This document shows, piece after piece, positions 35,023 to 44,973 of a stretch of 64,000 nt of DNA. The DNA is from Vibrio mexicanus (GTDB taxonomy: Bacteria > Pseudomonadota > Gammaproteobacteria > Enterobacterales > Vibrionaceae), in the NCBI RefSeq assembly GCF_001012815.1, contig NZ_JYJP01000084.1, positions 1-64,000 on the forward strand. The letters are read 5' to 3'. Positions within the stretch are counted from its first letter, which is position 1. Each line of letters opens with the position of its first letter. The notes below the pieces were generated by a model that made no database searches, was not told the DNA's origin, and saw only the letters and a list, made by a program, of their open reading frames with translations. A program made the position numbers and the translations under genes.

Positions 35023-35985
35023 CTAAACCACTCTGTTCTGCTCTCGACCTTCGACAAATGCGGCAATGTTATCCATTAAAATCTCTGCCAATTTACTAAT
35101 CGAGCTATCACTTCCCCAAGCCACATGAGGCGTTAGCAATAAGTTCGGCAACTGCATATTTGCCAACAGCGGGTTGCTTTCATCAGCAGGCTCTTGAGTA
35201 AACACATCCACACCAGCGGCCGCAATGTAGCCTTGCTTAAGTGCATCCACCAGCGCTTGCTCATTGACTAATCCGCCGCGCCCTGTGTTAATCAAAATCG
35301 CATTCGACTTCATCATCGAAAGCTCTCTGCTACCAATAATATCCTTCGTCTCATCATTCAGTGGACAGTGCAGCGAGATAACATCCGCCATTCTCAAGGC
35401 TAAATCAAACGGTAAATAGCCTGTTCTAGCCAGATCTACGCCTTTACGTTCAGCAAAAATGACATCCATGCCCACGGCCCTTGCTAATGCAGCAGTTGCT
35501 TGACCAAGCGCGCCACTGCCCACAATCATCATGGTGCTTCCCGCGACATCACCAATCGGGTGAGTAAAAAAGCAGAACTGTTTATCGCGCTGCCACTCGC
35601 CGTTGGCGATATCTTGATGATAACCCGTTAAGTTTCGTCGAAGCGTAAATACCATCGCAATCACATGCTCTGGTACAGAGCGTGTGGCATAGCCTTGCAC
35701 GTTGGTCACAGCAATATTGTTTTGCTCACAATAGGCGATGTCGACATTATTGAACCCTGTCGCAGAGATCGCGATCAGCTTAACATTAGGCGCATCCTGT
35801 AAGACACTCGCATCTAAAACCACTTTATTGGTTATCACAATGTCAGCGTTGGCAATTCGCTCGAGTACTTGCTCTGGCTGGGTAAAGTCATACTCCACCC
35901 AATCATGTTCAAAGGGTAATGATGGAAGGGATATGTGGGTAGGGATGGTGGCTCTATCAAGAAAAACAATCGTAGGCAGCGTCAT
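35023..35985 (-). CDS. D-2-hydroxyacid dehydrogenase
   Basis: The 320-residue NAD-dependent enzyme has the Rossmann motif VGSGALGQATAALAR (about 148-162). The catalytic Arg lies in INTGRGGLVNE, Glu in DVFTQEPAD and His in LTPHVAWGS. It interconverts a 2-oxoacid and a D-2-hydroxyacid; the closest functional types are glycerate or hydroxypyruvate reductases, but the substrate is not fixed by sequence. The gene ends five bases from the convergent binding-protein gene. Confidence 0.88.
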   Translation of the reverse strand: MTLPTIVFLDRATIPTHISLPSLPFEHDWVEYDFTQPEQVLERIANADIVITNKVVLDASVLQDAPNVKLIAISATGFNNVDIAYCEQNNIAVTNVQGYATRSVPEHVIAMVFTLRRNLTGYHQDIANGEWQRDKQFCFFTHPIGDVAGSTMMIVGSGALGQATAALARAVGMDVIFAERKGVDLARTGYLPFDLALRMADVISLHCPLNDETKDIIGSRELSMMKSNAILINTGRGGLVNEQALVDALKQGYIAAAGVDVFTQEPADESNPLLANMQLPNLLLTPHVAWGSDSSISKLAEILMDNIAAFVEGREQNRVV

Positions 35986-36022
35986 AGTAATCTCCTTTGC
36001 TGCCTAGATTTGACAAGATTTT

Positions 36023-36754
36023 TTAAGGCGTTGGCAGCTTTTTGTAATCTGGCAATTTTGGCACAGGAGAGAAATAGTTAAAGAGGCACGGCTTCGCATC
36101 AGGATAGAAGTCACAAGGTACAAACTGATTCGTCAAATCCTGAGTTCTGGGATGGTAAAAGCTGAGCTCTGCAGAGTGGAGTTCAAGTCTGGTGGAACAC
36201 TCAAATGCTTGTTTATGAGCATAAAATTCATCACCCACAATTGGGCAGCCAATTTGCTGCATATGCACCCGAAGTTGATGCGAACGTCCGGTAATGGGCA
36301 ATAAACGAACGATAGAAGTTTTCTCTTCACGCTTCACCACTTGGTAACGAGTCTCCGCAGGTTTACCGTTATCAAAGCAAACTTTCTGTTTTGGCCTGTT
36401 TGGCCAGTCGCCAATAAGAGGTAGATCCACAACGCCCTCTTCATGTTCAGGCGTTCCCCACACACGAGCGTAATAGACCTTATGAGTTAACCGGTACTGA
36501 AACTGCTTCTTTAATGCCCTTTCCGCCTCTTTGTGCTTAGCCAATAGCATCAATCCAGACGTCGACATATCCAGCCGATGGACCACTTGAATCTGTGGAT
36601 ACTCAGCGACTAAACGGCTCCACAAGCTGTCGTAGTGCTCTTCTAATCGCCCGGGTACCGACAATAGCTCAGGCGGTTTATTAGCAATGAGAATATCATC
36701 GTCTTCAAAGGTAATGTCTAACCAAGGTTCAACAGGTGGATTGTATTCGTGCAT
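36023..36754 (-). CDS. rluA: RluA-family pseudouridine synthase
   Basis: The 243-residue protein has the RluA signature HRLDMSTSGLMLLAK with the catalytic Asp. It also shows RLLPITGRSHQLRVHM and IVGDEFY near the C-terminus. RluA modifies U746 of 23S rRNA and U32 of several tRNAs. It has no S4 domain, in line with RluA rather than RluC/D. It lies downstream of rapA, separated by a terminator, as in other gamma-proteobacteria. A related TruC-like activity cannot be fully excluded. Confidence 0.87.
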   Translation of the reverse strand: MHEYNPPVEPWLDITFEDDDILIANKPPELLSVPGRLEEHYDSLWSRLVAEYPQIQVVHRLDMSTSGLMLLAKHKEAERALKKQFQYRLTHKVYYARVWGTPEHEEGVVDLPLIGDWPNRPKQKVCFDNGKPAETRYQVVKREEKTSIVRLLPITGRSHQLRVHMQQIGCPIVGDEFYAHKQAFECSTRLELHSAELSFYHPRTQDLTNQFVPCDFYPDAKPCLFNYFSPVPKLPDYKKLPTP

Positions 36755-36776
36755 TGGGACTCAAACTGGGTATAAA

Positions 36777-36803
36777 CAAAGCCCAGCACTGTGGCTGGGC
36801 AGA
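36777..36803 (-). terminator. rapA terminator
   Basis: GCCCAGC and GCTGGGC flank a CACAGT loop; on the minus strand TTTGTTT follows. It separates rapA from rluA. Confidence 0.7.
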
Positions 36804-36816
36804 ATGTCAAAAATGA

Positions 36817-39723
36817 TTAATTATGGCTCACAACAATTAAGCGCAAAGAATCGAGCTGAACTTGGGCTTTACCAATGTAGCCAGTTAGCTCTTTGATCTG
36901 CTCATCAATCGCTTCGACCTCTTCATCACGAATGTTTGGATTGACCGCTTTAAGTGCCTGTAGTCGCTCTAGCTCGCTGTTTAGACTTGACGCCATCTCT
37001 TGCTGAGCTTGCTGCTTAACCGCTTCCACACGCTCAACCACTTGCGCTTCACCCGCAGAGATCAAACCGTGTATGTCGTTTTGTACCGAGCTCACAAGCT
37101 TACTTGCTAGATGGCGGTTCACTGGGCTGAGCTGACGGTTAAATCCTTCAAATTCAACTTGCGATGACAAGTCGTTGCCACGAGCATCCATCATTAAGCG
37201 AATTGGCGTCTTCGGCAGGAAGCGTTGAATACCACTGCGTTTTGGTGCTTGTGCATCGACCACGTAAACTAATTCCAGCAAAATCGTTCCAACAGGCAGC
37301 GCTTTATTTTTTAGCAACGAAACTGCTGACGTTCCAACACCCTCACTCATCAGTAGATCGATACCACCTTGAATCATTGGGTGCTCCCAACTGATGAAGT
37401 TCATGTCTTCACGTGACAGTGCCGTTTCGCGATCAAACGTTATAGTCGCTCCTTCGTACGGCAGACCCGGGTAGCTTGGCACCATCATGTGTTCAGATGG
37501 AGTGACCACCAAGGCGTTTTCACCTTTGTCGTCTTGATTTAGGCCAATCGTATCAAACAGGCTAAGCGCAAAAGTCACCAAGTTGGTATCACCGTCGGTA
37601 GATGAAATGCGCTCAACGATTTGCTGCGCTTTTTCACCCCCATTCGAGTGCATTTCTAGTAGGCGATCTCGACCTTGCTCTAGCTGAGCTTTCAGCTCTT
37701 TGTTCAGCTTCGCAGACGCTTCAATGATCTCATCGAGCTCTTGCGTTTCGCCGGATGCTAACATTTCAATCAAGGTGTCTGAGTATTTGTCGTAAACCGC
37801 GCGACCCGTTGGGCATGTTTCGCGGAAAGCATTCAAGCCTTCATCAAACCAGCGAGCTAAGATAGCTTGCGCGGTGCCTTTAAGGTAGGGAACGTGAACA
37901 TCAATATCGCGACTTTGACCAATACGGTCTAGGCGGCCAATACGCTGCTCAAGCAAGTCTGGGTTGAACGGCAAGTCAAACATCACCAACTGGTTGGCAA
38001 ACTGGAAGTTGCGGCCTTCTGAGCCAATTTCGCTACATAGAAGCACCTGAGCACCGCCCTCTTCTTGCGCAAAATACGCAGCCGCTTTGTCTCGCTCAAG
38101 AATTGACATGCCTTCATGGAAGACTGTCGCTCGAATACCTTCACGCTCACGAAGCGCTTGCTCGAGTTGCAACGCAGTGCTTGCGCGCGAAGCAATCACA
38201 AGGATCTTCTCGCTACGCTTCTCTTTCACTTTTTCGATCAACCAGTTCACACGTGAATCAAACTGCCACCAGCTTGCGTCATCACCTTCAAACTCTTGGA
38301 AAATCTCTTCTGGATACAGATTTTTCACGGCGCGAGCTTCAGCGCTCATTTTGCCGCCAATCATGCCAGAAACGCGCATAGATGTGGTGTACTGCTGAGG
38401 GATCTCCATCGGCATCAGATGAACATTACGCGTTGGGAAACCTTTGATCGCCGCACGCGTGTTTCTAAATAGAACGCGGCCAGTGCCGTGGCGGTCCATC
38501 AGGTTATCGATCAGCTCTTGGCGAGCGGCATCTTTGCTCTCTTCTGTGCTATCACTTTCAATAATACGGAATAGCGGTTCCACATCTTGCTCAGAAAGCA
38601 GCTCTGTAATTTGATTCTTTGCTGCGTTCTCCAATTTCTGACCGGAAAATAGCGCTGTCACCGAATCAGCCACCGGTGCATATTGTTCTTCTTCTTGAAC
38701 AAAGGCTTCATAATCATAAAAACGATCAGAGTCGAGCAGCCTTAAACGTGCAAAGTGGCTTTCACGGCCAAGCTGTTCTGGTGTTGCTGTCAGCAGCAGT
38801 ACGCCTGGTGTTTTTTCTGCTAAGCCTTCCACCACTTGGTATTCACGGCTTGGTGCATCAACGCTCCACTCTAAGTGGTGCGCTTCATCGACAACTAAGA
38901 GATCCCAATCCCCTTCTAGTGCTTGCTCTAAGCGCTTGCGACTTTTACGCAAGAAGTCGAGTGAACATAAGACGTATTGTTGGGTATCGAATGGGTTATC
39001 CGCTTCGGCGTAAGCTTCAACACAGCGCTCTTCATCAAAGATAGAAAAGTGCAGGTTGAATCGGCGCATCATCTCCACTAGCCATTGATGCTGCAGCGTT
39101 TCTGGCACCACGATTAAAATACGCTCTGCACGACCAGCCAACACTTGTTGATGAATGATCATACCCGCTTCGATGGTTTTACCTAGACCTACTTCATCGG
39201 CAAGTAGCACACGTGGTGCGTGACGACGCCCCACTTCATGAGCAATATAAAGCTGATGAGGAATCAAGCCTGCTCGCATACCACATAGGCCACGCATTGG
39301 GCTCTTGTGCTGCTCAAACTGGTTAGCCAAAGCGCGGTAACGCAGCACAAAGTTGTCCATGCGATCGATTTGACCGGCAAACAGTTTATCTTGAGGTTTA
39401 TTAAATCGAATCTGGTTGCTGAGCATGATTTCACGCATAACAACGTCTTCTTCGGTATCTTCACGTTTACCCAGGTAAGTAAACAAGCCGTTATCTTCAA
39501 TCACTTCATCGACAAGCAATGACCAGCCTTCTTGACTTTCAACCACATCACCTTGATTGAAAGTCACTCGGGTTACGGGTGCATCGTTGCGTGCATAGAC
39601 GCGGTTTTCTTCTGATGCTGCAAACATTAAAGTCACAGTACGAGCATCCAATGCTACAACGGTTCCTAAACCTAAATCGCTCTCCGTATCGCTGATCCAG
39701 CGCTGCCCCAAAGCAAAAGTCAT
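36817..39723 (-). CDS. rapA: RNA polymerase-associated ATPase RapA
   Basis: The 968-residue Swi2/Snf2 ATPase has N-terminal Tudor-like domains (residues 1-110). Helicase motif I is [15 protein letters not shown], and motif II is DEAH in [10 protein letters not shown]. Motif VI is [11 protein letters not shown], and the C-terminal domains are RapA-specific. RapA binds RNA polymerase and recycles it after transcription. Length equals the E. coli protein (968), and no frame break occurs despite its size. The promoter is presumably in the 470-bp region upstream. Confidence 0.96.
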   Translation of the reverse strand: MTFALGQRWISDTESDLGLGTVVALDARTVTLMFAASEENRVYARNDAPVTRVTFNQGDVVESQEGWSLLVDEVIEDNGLFTYLGKREDTEEDVVMREIMLSNQIRFNKPQDKLFAGQIDRMDNFVLRYRALANQFEQHKSPMRGLCGMRAGLIPHQLYIAHEVGRRHAPRVLLADEVGLGKTIEAGMIIHQQVLAGRAERILIVVPETLQHQWLVEMMRRFNLHFSIFDEERCVEAYAEADNPFDTQQYVLCSLDFLRKSRKRLEQALEGDWDLLVVDEAHHLEWSVDAPSREYQVVEGLAEKTPGVLLLTATPEQLGRESHFARLRLLDSDRFYDYEAFVQEEEQYAPVADSVTALFSGQKLENAAKNQITELLSEQDVEPLFRIIESDSTEESKDAARQELIDNLMDRHGTGRVLFRNTRAAIKGFPTRNVHLMPMEIPQQYTTSMRVSGMIGGKMSAEARAVKNLYPEEIFQEFEGDDASWWQFDSRVNWLIEKVKEKRSEKILVIASRASTALQLEQALREREGIRATVFHEGMSILERDKAAAYFAQEEGGAQVLLCSEIGSEGRNFQFANQLVMFDLPFNPDLLEQRIGRLDRIGQSRDIDVHVPYLKGTAQAILARWFDEGLNAFRETCPTGRAVYDKYSDTLIEMLASGETQELDEIIEASAKLNKELKAQLEQGRDRLLEMHSNGGEKAQQIVERISSTDGDTNLVTFALSLFDTIGLNQDDKGENALVVTPSEHMMVPSYPGLPYEGATITFDRETALSREDMNFISWEHPMIQGGIDLLMSEGVGTSAVSLLKNKALPVGTILLELVYVVDAQAPKRSGIQRFLPKTPIRLMMDARGNDLSSQVEFEGFNRQLSPVNRHLASKLVSSVQNDIHGLISAGEAQVVERVEAVKQQAQQEMASSLNSELERLQALKAVNPNIRDEEVEAIDEQIKELTGYIGKAQVQLDSLRLIVVSHN

Positions 39724-40195
39724 GAATCGACCACCTCGTTAAATTTGAGTAAACGTTATTATCTTAGTTGTTCTTGAGCCACTTGGAAGGCAACTAATTG
39801 GGAAAAATTCGATTAGTTTATGGCTCAGAAAAGGGGGCCAATCTTACTTGATGCTGTGATACAGGTCACGTGCATTTGGCTAAATCCGGGATATTTTTTT
39901 CCGAACTCTTGGCTGACATCAAAGTGTAAGAAATCCATGGCAATCCTAAACTCGTGTGTTATCTAATTTGCTTATACTTAATAGGAAAGTGCAGAAACCG
40001 CGTCAATTTTACGTTGGCACTTTTGATGCATTATTTAGCATACGGATCAACACGGGTTTGCAGTAAGTAGTTAGCGATGCCGTTATGTTTCTGATCATAT
40101 TGGCGTCTTGGTTTGCATGCATTAGCTAGCATGCCTAACTACCCATGCTGCAAATGACCTTTGCTACGCAAGCCGCGCTGCGGCAAGGAGACGCT
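39724..40195. other. 470-bp divergent control region rapA / PIN-PhoH
   Basis: No gene is supported. It contains a good CRP-like site at 39855-39870 and a GCATGC...GCATGC repeat at 40115-40134. The length leaves room for a small RNA, but I cannot support one from sequence alone. Confidence 0.4.
39855..39870. promoter_or_regulatory. Candidate CRP binding site
   Basis: TGTGA-N6-TCACG matches the CRP consensus TGTGA-N6-TCACA at nine of ten positions. It lies 132 bases before rapA and over 300 before the PIN-PhoH gene. Confidence 0.5.
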
Positions 40196-41569
40196 ATGGG
40201 CGATACTGATCGGAAACTGTTTGTACTTGATACCAACATCCTTCTACACGAACCTCTTGCTATCTATTCCTTCCAAGAACACGATGTGGTCATCCCAATG
40301 ACCGTCCTTGAAGAACTCGACCGAATCAAAGACAGTAAACGCGACGTTGCACGTGATGCACGCGTGGCGATTCGTGCTCTAGAAGACCTATTCCGAGATG
40401 CCACTCCCGATGAAATATCGGAAGGGATTCCATTCACCGACCAACAAGTATCTGGAACTATCTCTATTTTGGCTGATTTCGAGCTCACCGAAACGGTCAA
40501 AGCTTTTGCCGACAAAGAGGGAGATAATCGCATTCTCAACGCTGTGCTCTATTTGCAAAACAAACGTGCACCGCGAGAAGTTGTCCTTATTACCAAAGAC
40601 ATTAATATGCGCTTGCGTGCTAAAGGCGCAGGTGTTCGCTTTGTTGAAGATTATCGAACCGATCAACTGATCGATGATGTTCAGTATCTAACTAACGGCT
40701 TTCAGCAGTGTGAAGGCGAATTTTGGTCAGGAGTGGAAGAAGTTGAAAGTCGCACATTGGCGGGGAGAACTTTCCACACTTTAAGTCGAGAACCCTTTGA
40801 ACCTACTTTCATCAATCAATACATCATCGATGAAGACAGCGACTTTGCCGCCCGCGTTGAAGAGATCGACTCAGAATCCATCACGCTGCGAGACCTCAGC
40901 CGTGAGCGCATGATGCACCGCAGAGCTTGGGACATCATGCCCAAGAATGTATACCAAGGCATGGCACTCGATGCCCTACTCGACCCAGATATCGACTTGG
41001 TAATCCTAACGGGTGCGGCGGGCAGTGGTAAAACTCTGCTAGCAATGGCGGCTGCTCTGGAGCAAACCATTGAAAGAGGCATGTTTGATAAAATCATTGT
41101 TACTCGAAACACACCAGATATTGGCGAGTCGATTGGTTTCCTTCCAGGTACGGAAGAAGAGAAAATGCTACCTTGGTTGGCCGCGATTACCGACACCCTA
41201 GAAGCACTGCATAAGAATGATCACTGCACGGAAGGCTCACTAAAGTATATTTGTGATAAAGCCAACATCCAGTTCAAGTCGATCAACTTCATGCGTGGAC
41301 GCTCGATTCAAAATGCCTTTGTGCTGCTTGATGAGTGTCAAAACTTAACCGCTTCTCAAATCAAAACCATCATCACTCGCTGTGGTGAAGGTACCAAGAT
41401 CGTCTGTTCGGGTAACTTGGCGCAGATAGATTCCCACTACCTCACCCCTGTAACATCAGGTTTGACCTACATGGTTGAGCGCTTCAAGAACTTCGAAGGC
41501 AGTGCCAACATTCACCTCAACGGTGTGGTTCGCAGTCGCTTGGCTGAGTTTGCAGAAGAGAATTTATAG
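40196..41569 (+). CDS. PIN-PhoH (PhoH2-like) ATPase/ribonuclease
   Basis: The 457-residue protein joins an N-terminal PIN ribonuclease domain (about 1-150: FVLDTNILLHEP with the first catalytic Asp) to a C-terminal PhoH-like ATPase. Walker A is LTGAAGSGKTLLA and Walker B FVLLDECQNLT. PhoH2 proteins unwind and cleave RNA in some bacteria. The start at 40196 has AAGGAG at ideal spacing; an upstream extension of 17 codons has none. It is monocistronic with a strong terminator. Confidence 0.88.
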   Translation: MGDTDRKLFVLDTNILLHEPLAIYSFQEHDVVIPMTVLEELDRIKDSKRDVARDARVAIRALEDLFRDATPDEISEGIPFTDQQVSGTISILADFELTETVKAFADKEGDNRILNAVLYLQNKRAPREVVLITKDINMRLRAKGAGVRFVEDYRTDQLIDDVQYLTNGFQQCEGEFWSGVEEVESRTLAGRTFHTLSREPFEPTFINQYIIDEDSDFAARVEEIDSESITLRDLSRERMMHRRAWDIMPKNVYQGMALDALLDPDIDLVILTGAAGSGKTLLAMAAALEQTIERGMFDKIIVTRNTPDIGESIGFLPGTEEEKMLPWLAAITDTLEALHKNDHCTEGSLKYICDKANIQFKSINFMRGRSIQNAFVLLDECQNLTASQIKTIITRCGEGTKIVCSGNLAQIDSHYLTPVTSGLTYMVERFKNFEGSANIHLNGVVRSRLAEFAEENL

Positions 41570-41577
41570 TCACAAAA

Positions 41578-41611
41578 AGCGAGATATAATTCATATCTCG
41601 CTTATTTTTCA
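41578..41611 (+). terminator. Terminator after PIN-PhoH gene
   Basis: GCGAGATAT and ATATCTCGC make a 9-bp stem, followed by TTATTTTT. Confidence 0.85.
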
Positions 41612-41625
41612 AAATAAATATTCAC
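41612..41625. promoter_or_regulatory. Possible ARG box before argF
   Basis: AAATAAATATTCAC resembles one ArgR half-palindrome (…ATTCA) in the place expected for argF repression by arginine. A weak match, supported mainly by position. Confidence 0.35.
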
Positions 41626-41686
41626 AAAACACCCTTTCTTGTGTTTTACTAGTCCCTTAAGCAGCACTTTGACTAGGGACTTCACT

Positions 41687-42691
41687 ATGGCGTTCAACCT
41701 ACGTAACCGTAACTTTCTAAAACTCCTTGATTTTACAACAAAAGAAATTCAGTTTTTGATCGACCTGTCACGCGATCTGAAAAAGGCTAAATATGCAGGC
41801 GTGGAACAAAAACGTTTGGTTGGAAAAAACATCGCCTTAATATTCGAGAAAGCCTCTACTCGTACTCGTTGTGCATTTGAAGTTGCCGCCTTCGATCAAG
41901 GTGCTCAAGTGTCTTACATTGGTCCATCGGGCTCGCAAATCGGGCATAAAGAATCAATGAAAGATACCGCTCGTGTGCTGGGCAGAATGTACGACGGCAT
42001 TGAATATCGTGGCTTTGGTCAAGAAATCGTCGAAGAGCTTGGCGCGCATGCAGGCGTACCGGTTTGGAACGGTTTGACTGATGAATTCCACCCAACGCAA
42101 ATTCTCGCAGACTTCCTTACCATGCTAGAACATGGCAAGGGCAAACAACTTCACGAAATGACCTTCGCGTACCTTGGTGATGCACGTAACAACATGGGTA
42201 ACTCACTCATGGTGGGTGCCGCTAAGATGGGTATGGACATTCGCCTGGTCGCGCCAAAGAATTTTTGGCCAGAAGAAGAGCTCGTCGCGACCTGCCAAGC
42301 GATCGCTCAAACCACAGGTGCCCAAATCACGCTGACAGAAGATGTTAATGAAGGCGTTAATGGCTGTGACTTTCTCTACACCGATGTCTGGGTGTCGATG
42401 GGCGAAGCACCTGAAGCTTGGGATGAACGTGTTGCCATGATGACGCCTTATCAAGTGAACATGGACGCCATCCAAAAAACCGGCAACCCTGATGTTAAGT
42501 TCATGCACTGCCTACCTGCTTTCCATAACGATGAGACGACTATCGGTAAAGAAGTGGCTGAAAAGTACGGTATGAATGGCTTAGAAGTGACGGACGATGT
42601 GTTCGAATCGGACTACTCAATTGTGTTTGATGAAGCGGAAAATCGCATGCATACAATCAAGGCAGTGATGGTTGCAACGCTAGGTAGTTAA
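41687..42691 (+). CDS. argF: Ornithine carbamoyltransferase
   Basis: The 334-residue protein has the carbamoyl-phosphate site [17 protein letters not shown], the ornithine loop HCLPAFHND and the middle motif EYRGF. It makes citrulline from ornithine and carbamoyl phosphate in arginine synthesis. The ATG at 41687 follows AGGGAC; an earlier in-frame start has no ribosome binding site. argF next to pyrBI places two carbamoyl-phosphate users together. ArgR control is likely (argR lies at 59797). Confidence 0.94.
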   Translation: MAFNLRNRNFLKLLDFTTKEIQFLIDLSRDLKKAKYAGVEQKRLVGKNIALIFEKASTRTRCAFEVAAFDQGAQVSYIGPSGSQIGHKESMKDTARVLGRMYDGIEYRGFGQEIVEELGAHAGVPVWNGLTDEFHPTQILADFLTMLEHGKGKQLHEMTFAYLGDARNNMGNSLMVGAAKMGMDIRLVAPKNFWPEEELVATCQAIAQTTGAQITLTEDVNEGVNGCDFLYTDVWVSMGEAPEAWDERVAMMTPYQVNMDAIQKTGNPDVKFMHCLPAFHNDETTIGKEVAEKYGMNGLEVTDDVFESDYSIVFDEAENRMHTIKAVMVATLGS

Positions 42692-42740
42692 CAGAGAAAT
42701 ACAGCCGTTATATTGCTTGTTTAAACCTTGATGTAATCGC

Positions 42741-42768
42741 TTGCGCTCTCACTTCTTCAGAGTATAAT
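42741..42768 (+). promoter_or_regulatory. pyrBI promoter
   Basis: TTGCGC at 42741-42746 and a perfect TATAAT at 42763-42768 are 16 bases apart. Transcription would begin shortly before the leader-peptide gene. Confidence 0.7.
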
Positions 42769-42798
42769 GCTCGGCAATTTGTCTGGAGATAGAAACTA

Positions 42799-42888
42799 AT
42801 GCCACGAATGTTGTGCTCTACACTGTGCGCTCGAACTGCTAAGCCATCGTGCTTAATGGCTATTCTTTCTATCTCTATTGATTTTTAA
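42799..42888 (+). CDS. pyrL: pyrBI leader peptide (pyrL-type)
   Basis: A 29-codon frame begins ATGCCACGAATG with GGAG upstream and ends at TAA inside the attenuator stem. It is preceded and crossed by a T/C-rich stretch (TTCTTTCTATCTCTATTG), where polymerase pauses at low UTP. As in enterobacterial pyrBI, translation close behind a paused polymerase would stop the terminator hairpin from forming. It was too short for routine ORF calling. The exact peptide sequence is not conserved in such systems; layout is the evidence. Confidence 0.8.
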   Translation: MPRMLCSTLCARTAKPSCLMAILSISIDF

Positions 42889-42913
42889 AGCCTCCCACTA
42901 TGGGGGCTTTTTT
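42887..42913 (+). terminator. pyrBI attenuator
   Basis: AAAGCCTCC and GGGGGCTTT form the stem and a T-run follows. It overlaps the leader peptide stop codon and lies about 35 bases before pyrB, the standard UTP-sensing attenuator position. Confidence 0.85.
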
Positions 42914-42948
42914 ATGGCTCCAAGTAAACCAAAATAGGGAAGACGACC

Positions 42949-43893
42949 ATGGCAAACTCGCTTTACCAGAAGCACATCATCTCTATTCCAGAGCTTTCTC
43001 GTGAAGAGCTGGAACTCATTGTCGATACCGCCGGTCAGCTAAAAGCTAAACCGCAACCAGAACTGATAAAGAACAAAGTTGTCGCTAGTTGTTTCTTTGA
43101 ACCTTCTACTCGTACACGCCTCTCTTTCGAAACTGCGATTCAACGCATTGGCGGAGATGTGATTGGTTTTGATAGTGGTGGTAATACGTCATTGGCGAAG
43201 AAAGGTGAAACCCTATCAGACTCTGTACAGGTCATCTCTTCATACGTTGATGCATTTGTGATGCGCCATCCTCAAGAAGGTGCAGCAAGGCTAGCATCAG
43301 AGTTTTCTAACGGCGTACCAGTTATCAATGCCGGTGACGGTGCTAACCAACACCCAACTCAGACCCTTCTTGACCTGTTTTCTATCGCTGAAACACAAGG
43401 CCGACTTGATAATCTAAACGTCGCGTTTGTCGGTGACCTAAAGTACGGCCGCACGGTACACTCTCTCACTCAAGCGTTAGCCAAGTTTAACAACGTGCGT
43501 TTCTACTTCATTGCGCCTGAAGCGCTCGCAATGCCAGAGTACATCTGCGAAGAGCTTGACGAAGCAGGTATTGAATACAGCTTGCATACGGATATGGAAC
43601 CAGTCATTCCTGAGCTAGACGTTCTTTACATGACACGCGTACAAAAAGAGCGCTTTGACGAATCAGAGTATGCGCACATAAAGTCAGCTTATATCCTAAC
43701 CGCAAGCTTACTAAAAGACGCGCGTGAAAATCTAAAAGTGCTTCATCCACTGCCACGTGTAGATGAGATCACCATTGATGTGGATAAAACACCGCATGCT
43801 TACTATTTCCAACAAGCAGAAAACGGCGTTTACGCACGTGAAGCATTGCTTGCGCTTGTTTTAAACGAAACAGTTCTAAACGAAACACTTTAA
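42949..43893 (+). CDS. pyrB: Aspartate carbamoyltransferase catalytic chain
   Basis: The 314-residue protein has the carbamoyl-phosphate motif [14 protein letters not shown], the 80s loop [13 protein letters not shown] and [10 protein letters not shown]. It catalyses the first committed step of pyrimidine synthesis and assembles with PyrI into the c6r6 holoenzyme. A five-residue C-terminal repeat ([10 protein letters not shown]) makes it slightly longer than usual. It is controlled by the attenuator just upstream and co-transcribed with pyrI, 15 bases downstream. Confidence 0.95.
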   Translation: MANSLYQKHIISIPELSREELELIVDTAGQLKAKPQPELIKNKVVASCFFEPSTRTRLSFETAIQRIGGDVIGFDSGGNTSLAKKGETLSDSVQVISSYVDAFVMRHPQEGAARLASEFSNGVPVINAGDGANQHPTQTLLDLFSIAETQGRLDNLNVAFVGDLKYGRTVHSLTQALAKFNNVRFYFIAPEALAMPEYICEELDEAGIEYSLHTDMEPVIPELDVLYMTRVQKERFDESEYAHIKSAYILTASLLKDARENLKVLHPLPRVDEITIDVDKTPHAYYFQQAENGVYAREALLALVLNETVLNETL

Positions 43894-43908
43894 GAAAGGA
43901 ATGTCATT

Positions 43909-44370
43909 ATGAGTAAAGAGACTCAACTTCAAGTTGAAGCGATTCGCAACGGAACCGTGATTGACCATATTCCTGCACAAATTGGTATCAAGGTACTTAA
44001 GCTGTTCGATATGCACAACTCTCAGCAGCGCGTCACCATTGGTTTAAACTTACCGTCTTCGGCGCTTGGCTCTAAAGATCTACTGAAAATTGAGAACATC
44101 TTCATTAGCGAAGAACAGGCTAGCAAGTTAGCTCTCTACGCACCGCATGCAACGGTAAACCAAATTGAAGATTATGAAGTGGTGAAAAAACTGCCGCTTG
44201 ATCTACCTGAGCAGATTAATGATGTATTTGAGTGTCCAAATACCAACTGTATTACGCACAACGAACCTGTAGAAAGTAGCTTCAAAGTGTTCGAGAAAGG
44301 CGAGGATATTCGCCTTAAATGTAAATACTGCGAGAAAGTGTTCGATCGAGAAATCGTAACTGAGCGCTAA
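43909..44370 (+). CDS. pyrI: Aspartate carbamoyltransferase regulatory chain
   Basis: The 153-residue chain has the N-terminal nucleotide-binding domain (residues 8-100, with [12 protein letters not shown]) and a C-terminal zinc domain with CPNTNC and CKYCEK, giving the four Cys ligands. It gives the enzyme CTP inhibition and ATP activation. Length is as in E. coli. It is followed by a terminator. Confidence 0.95.
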   Translation: MSKETQLQVEAIRNGTVIDHIPAQIGIKVLKLFDMHNSQQRVTIGLNLPSSALGSKDLLKIENIFISEEQASKLALYAPHATVNQIEDYEVVKKLPLDLPEQINDVFECPNTNCITHNEPVESSFKVFEKGEDIRLKCKYCEKVFDREIVTER

Positions 44371-44385
44371 GCGTATCCCAGTAAT

Positions 44386-44415
44386 AAAAACACCTCACTC
44401 TTGTGAGGTGTTTTT
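44386..44415 (+). terminator. pyrBI terminator
   Basis: AAAAACACCTCAC and GTGAGGTGTTTTT form a stem with a T-run. Confidence 0.9.
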
Positions 44416-44515
44416 ATTTGTGCCACCAAAATCTATCAATGCCTCTTTACGTGTTAAATGTTTAACGGCAAACTGAGTTCACTTTCTATCCCAGATAACC
44501 GTGGAATAATTAATC

Positions 44516-44905
44516 ATGACTAAAGTACTTCACACAGATTCAGCTCCAGCAGCTATTGGCCCTTACATTCAAGGTGTCGACCTAGGCAGCATGGTAATGA
44601 CTTCTGGCCAGATACCAGTAAACCCAGTAACAGGCGACGTCTCTTCAGATATCGCAGAGCAAGCTCGTCAATCGCTAGAAAACGTAAAAGCCGTTGTTGA
44701 ATCTTCAGGCCTGACTGTTTCTGACATCGTGAAAATGACAGTATTTGTGAAAGATCTCAATGATTTCGGTACTGTCAATGAAGTGTACGGCGCATTCTTT
44801 GACGAGCATAAAGTCGCTCACTACCCTGCTCGCTCTTGTGTTGAAGTGGCTCGCCTTCCTAAAGATGTTGGCATTGAAATTGAGGCAATTGCGGTACGCA
44901 AATAA
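44516..44905 (+). CDS. ridA: RidA family enamine/imine deaminase
   Basis: The 129-residue protein has the RidA (YjgF) pattern: DSAPAAIGPYIQGV at the N-terminus, TSGQIPVNP in the middle and the ARSCVEVARLPKD motif with the substrate-binding Arg and the C-terminal IEIEAIAV. It removes reactive enamines made by PLP enzymes such as threonine dehydratase. The linkage pyrBI-ridA is the same as in E. coli. It converges on djlA with a shared terminator. Confidence 0.93.
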   Translation: MTKVLHTDSAPAAIGPYIQGVDLGSMVMTSGQIPVNPVTGDVSSDIAEQARQSLENVKAVVESSGLTVSDIVKMTVFVKDLNDFGTVNEVYGAFFDEHKVAHYPARSCVEVARLPKDVGIEIEAIAVRK

Positions 44906-44920
44906 TCAGCCTCAAGAAAC

Positions 44921-44960
44921 AAAAAAAGGCGAACACCATCTTGAAGTGTTCGCCTTTTTT
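44921..44960. terminator. Bidirectional terminator ridA / djlA
   Basis: AAAAAAGGCGAACAC and GTGTTCGCCTTTTTT form a long stem with T-runs on both strands. Confidence 0.92.
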
Positions 44961-44973
44961 GTTACTCGAAATA

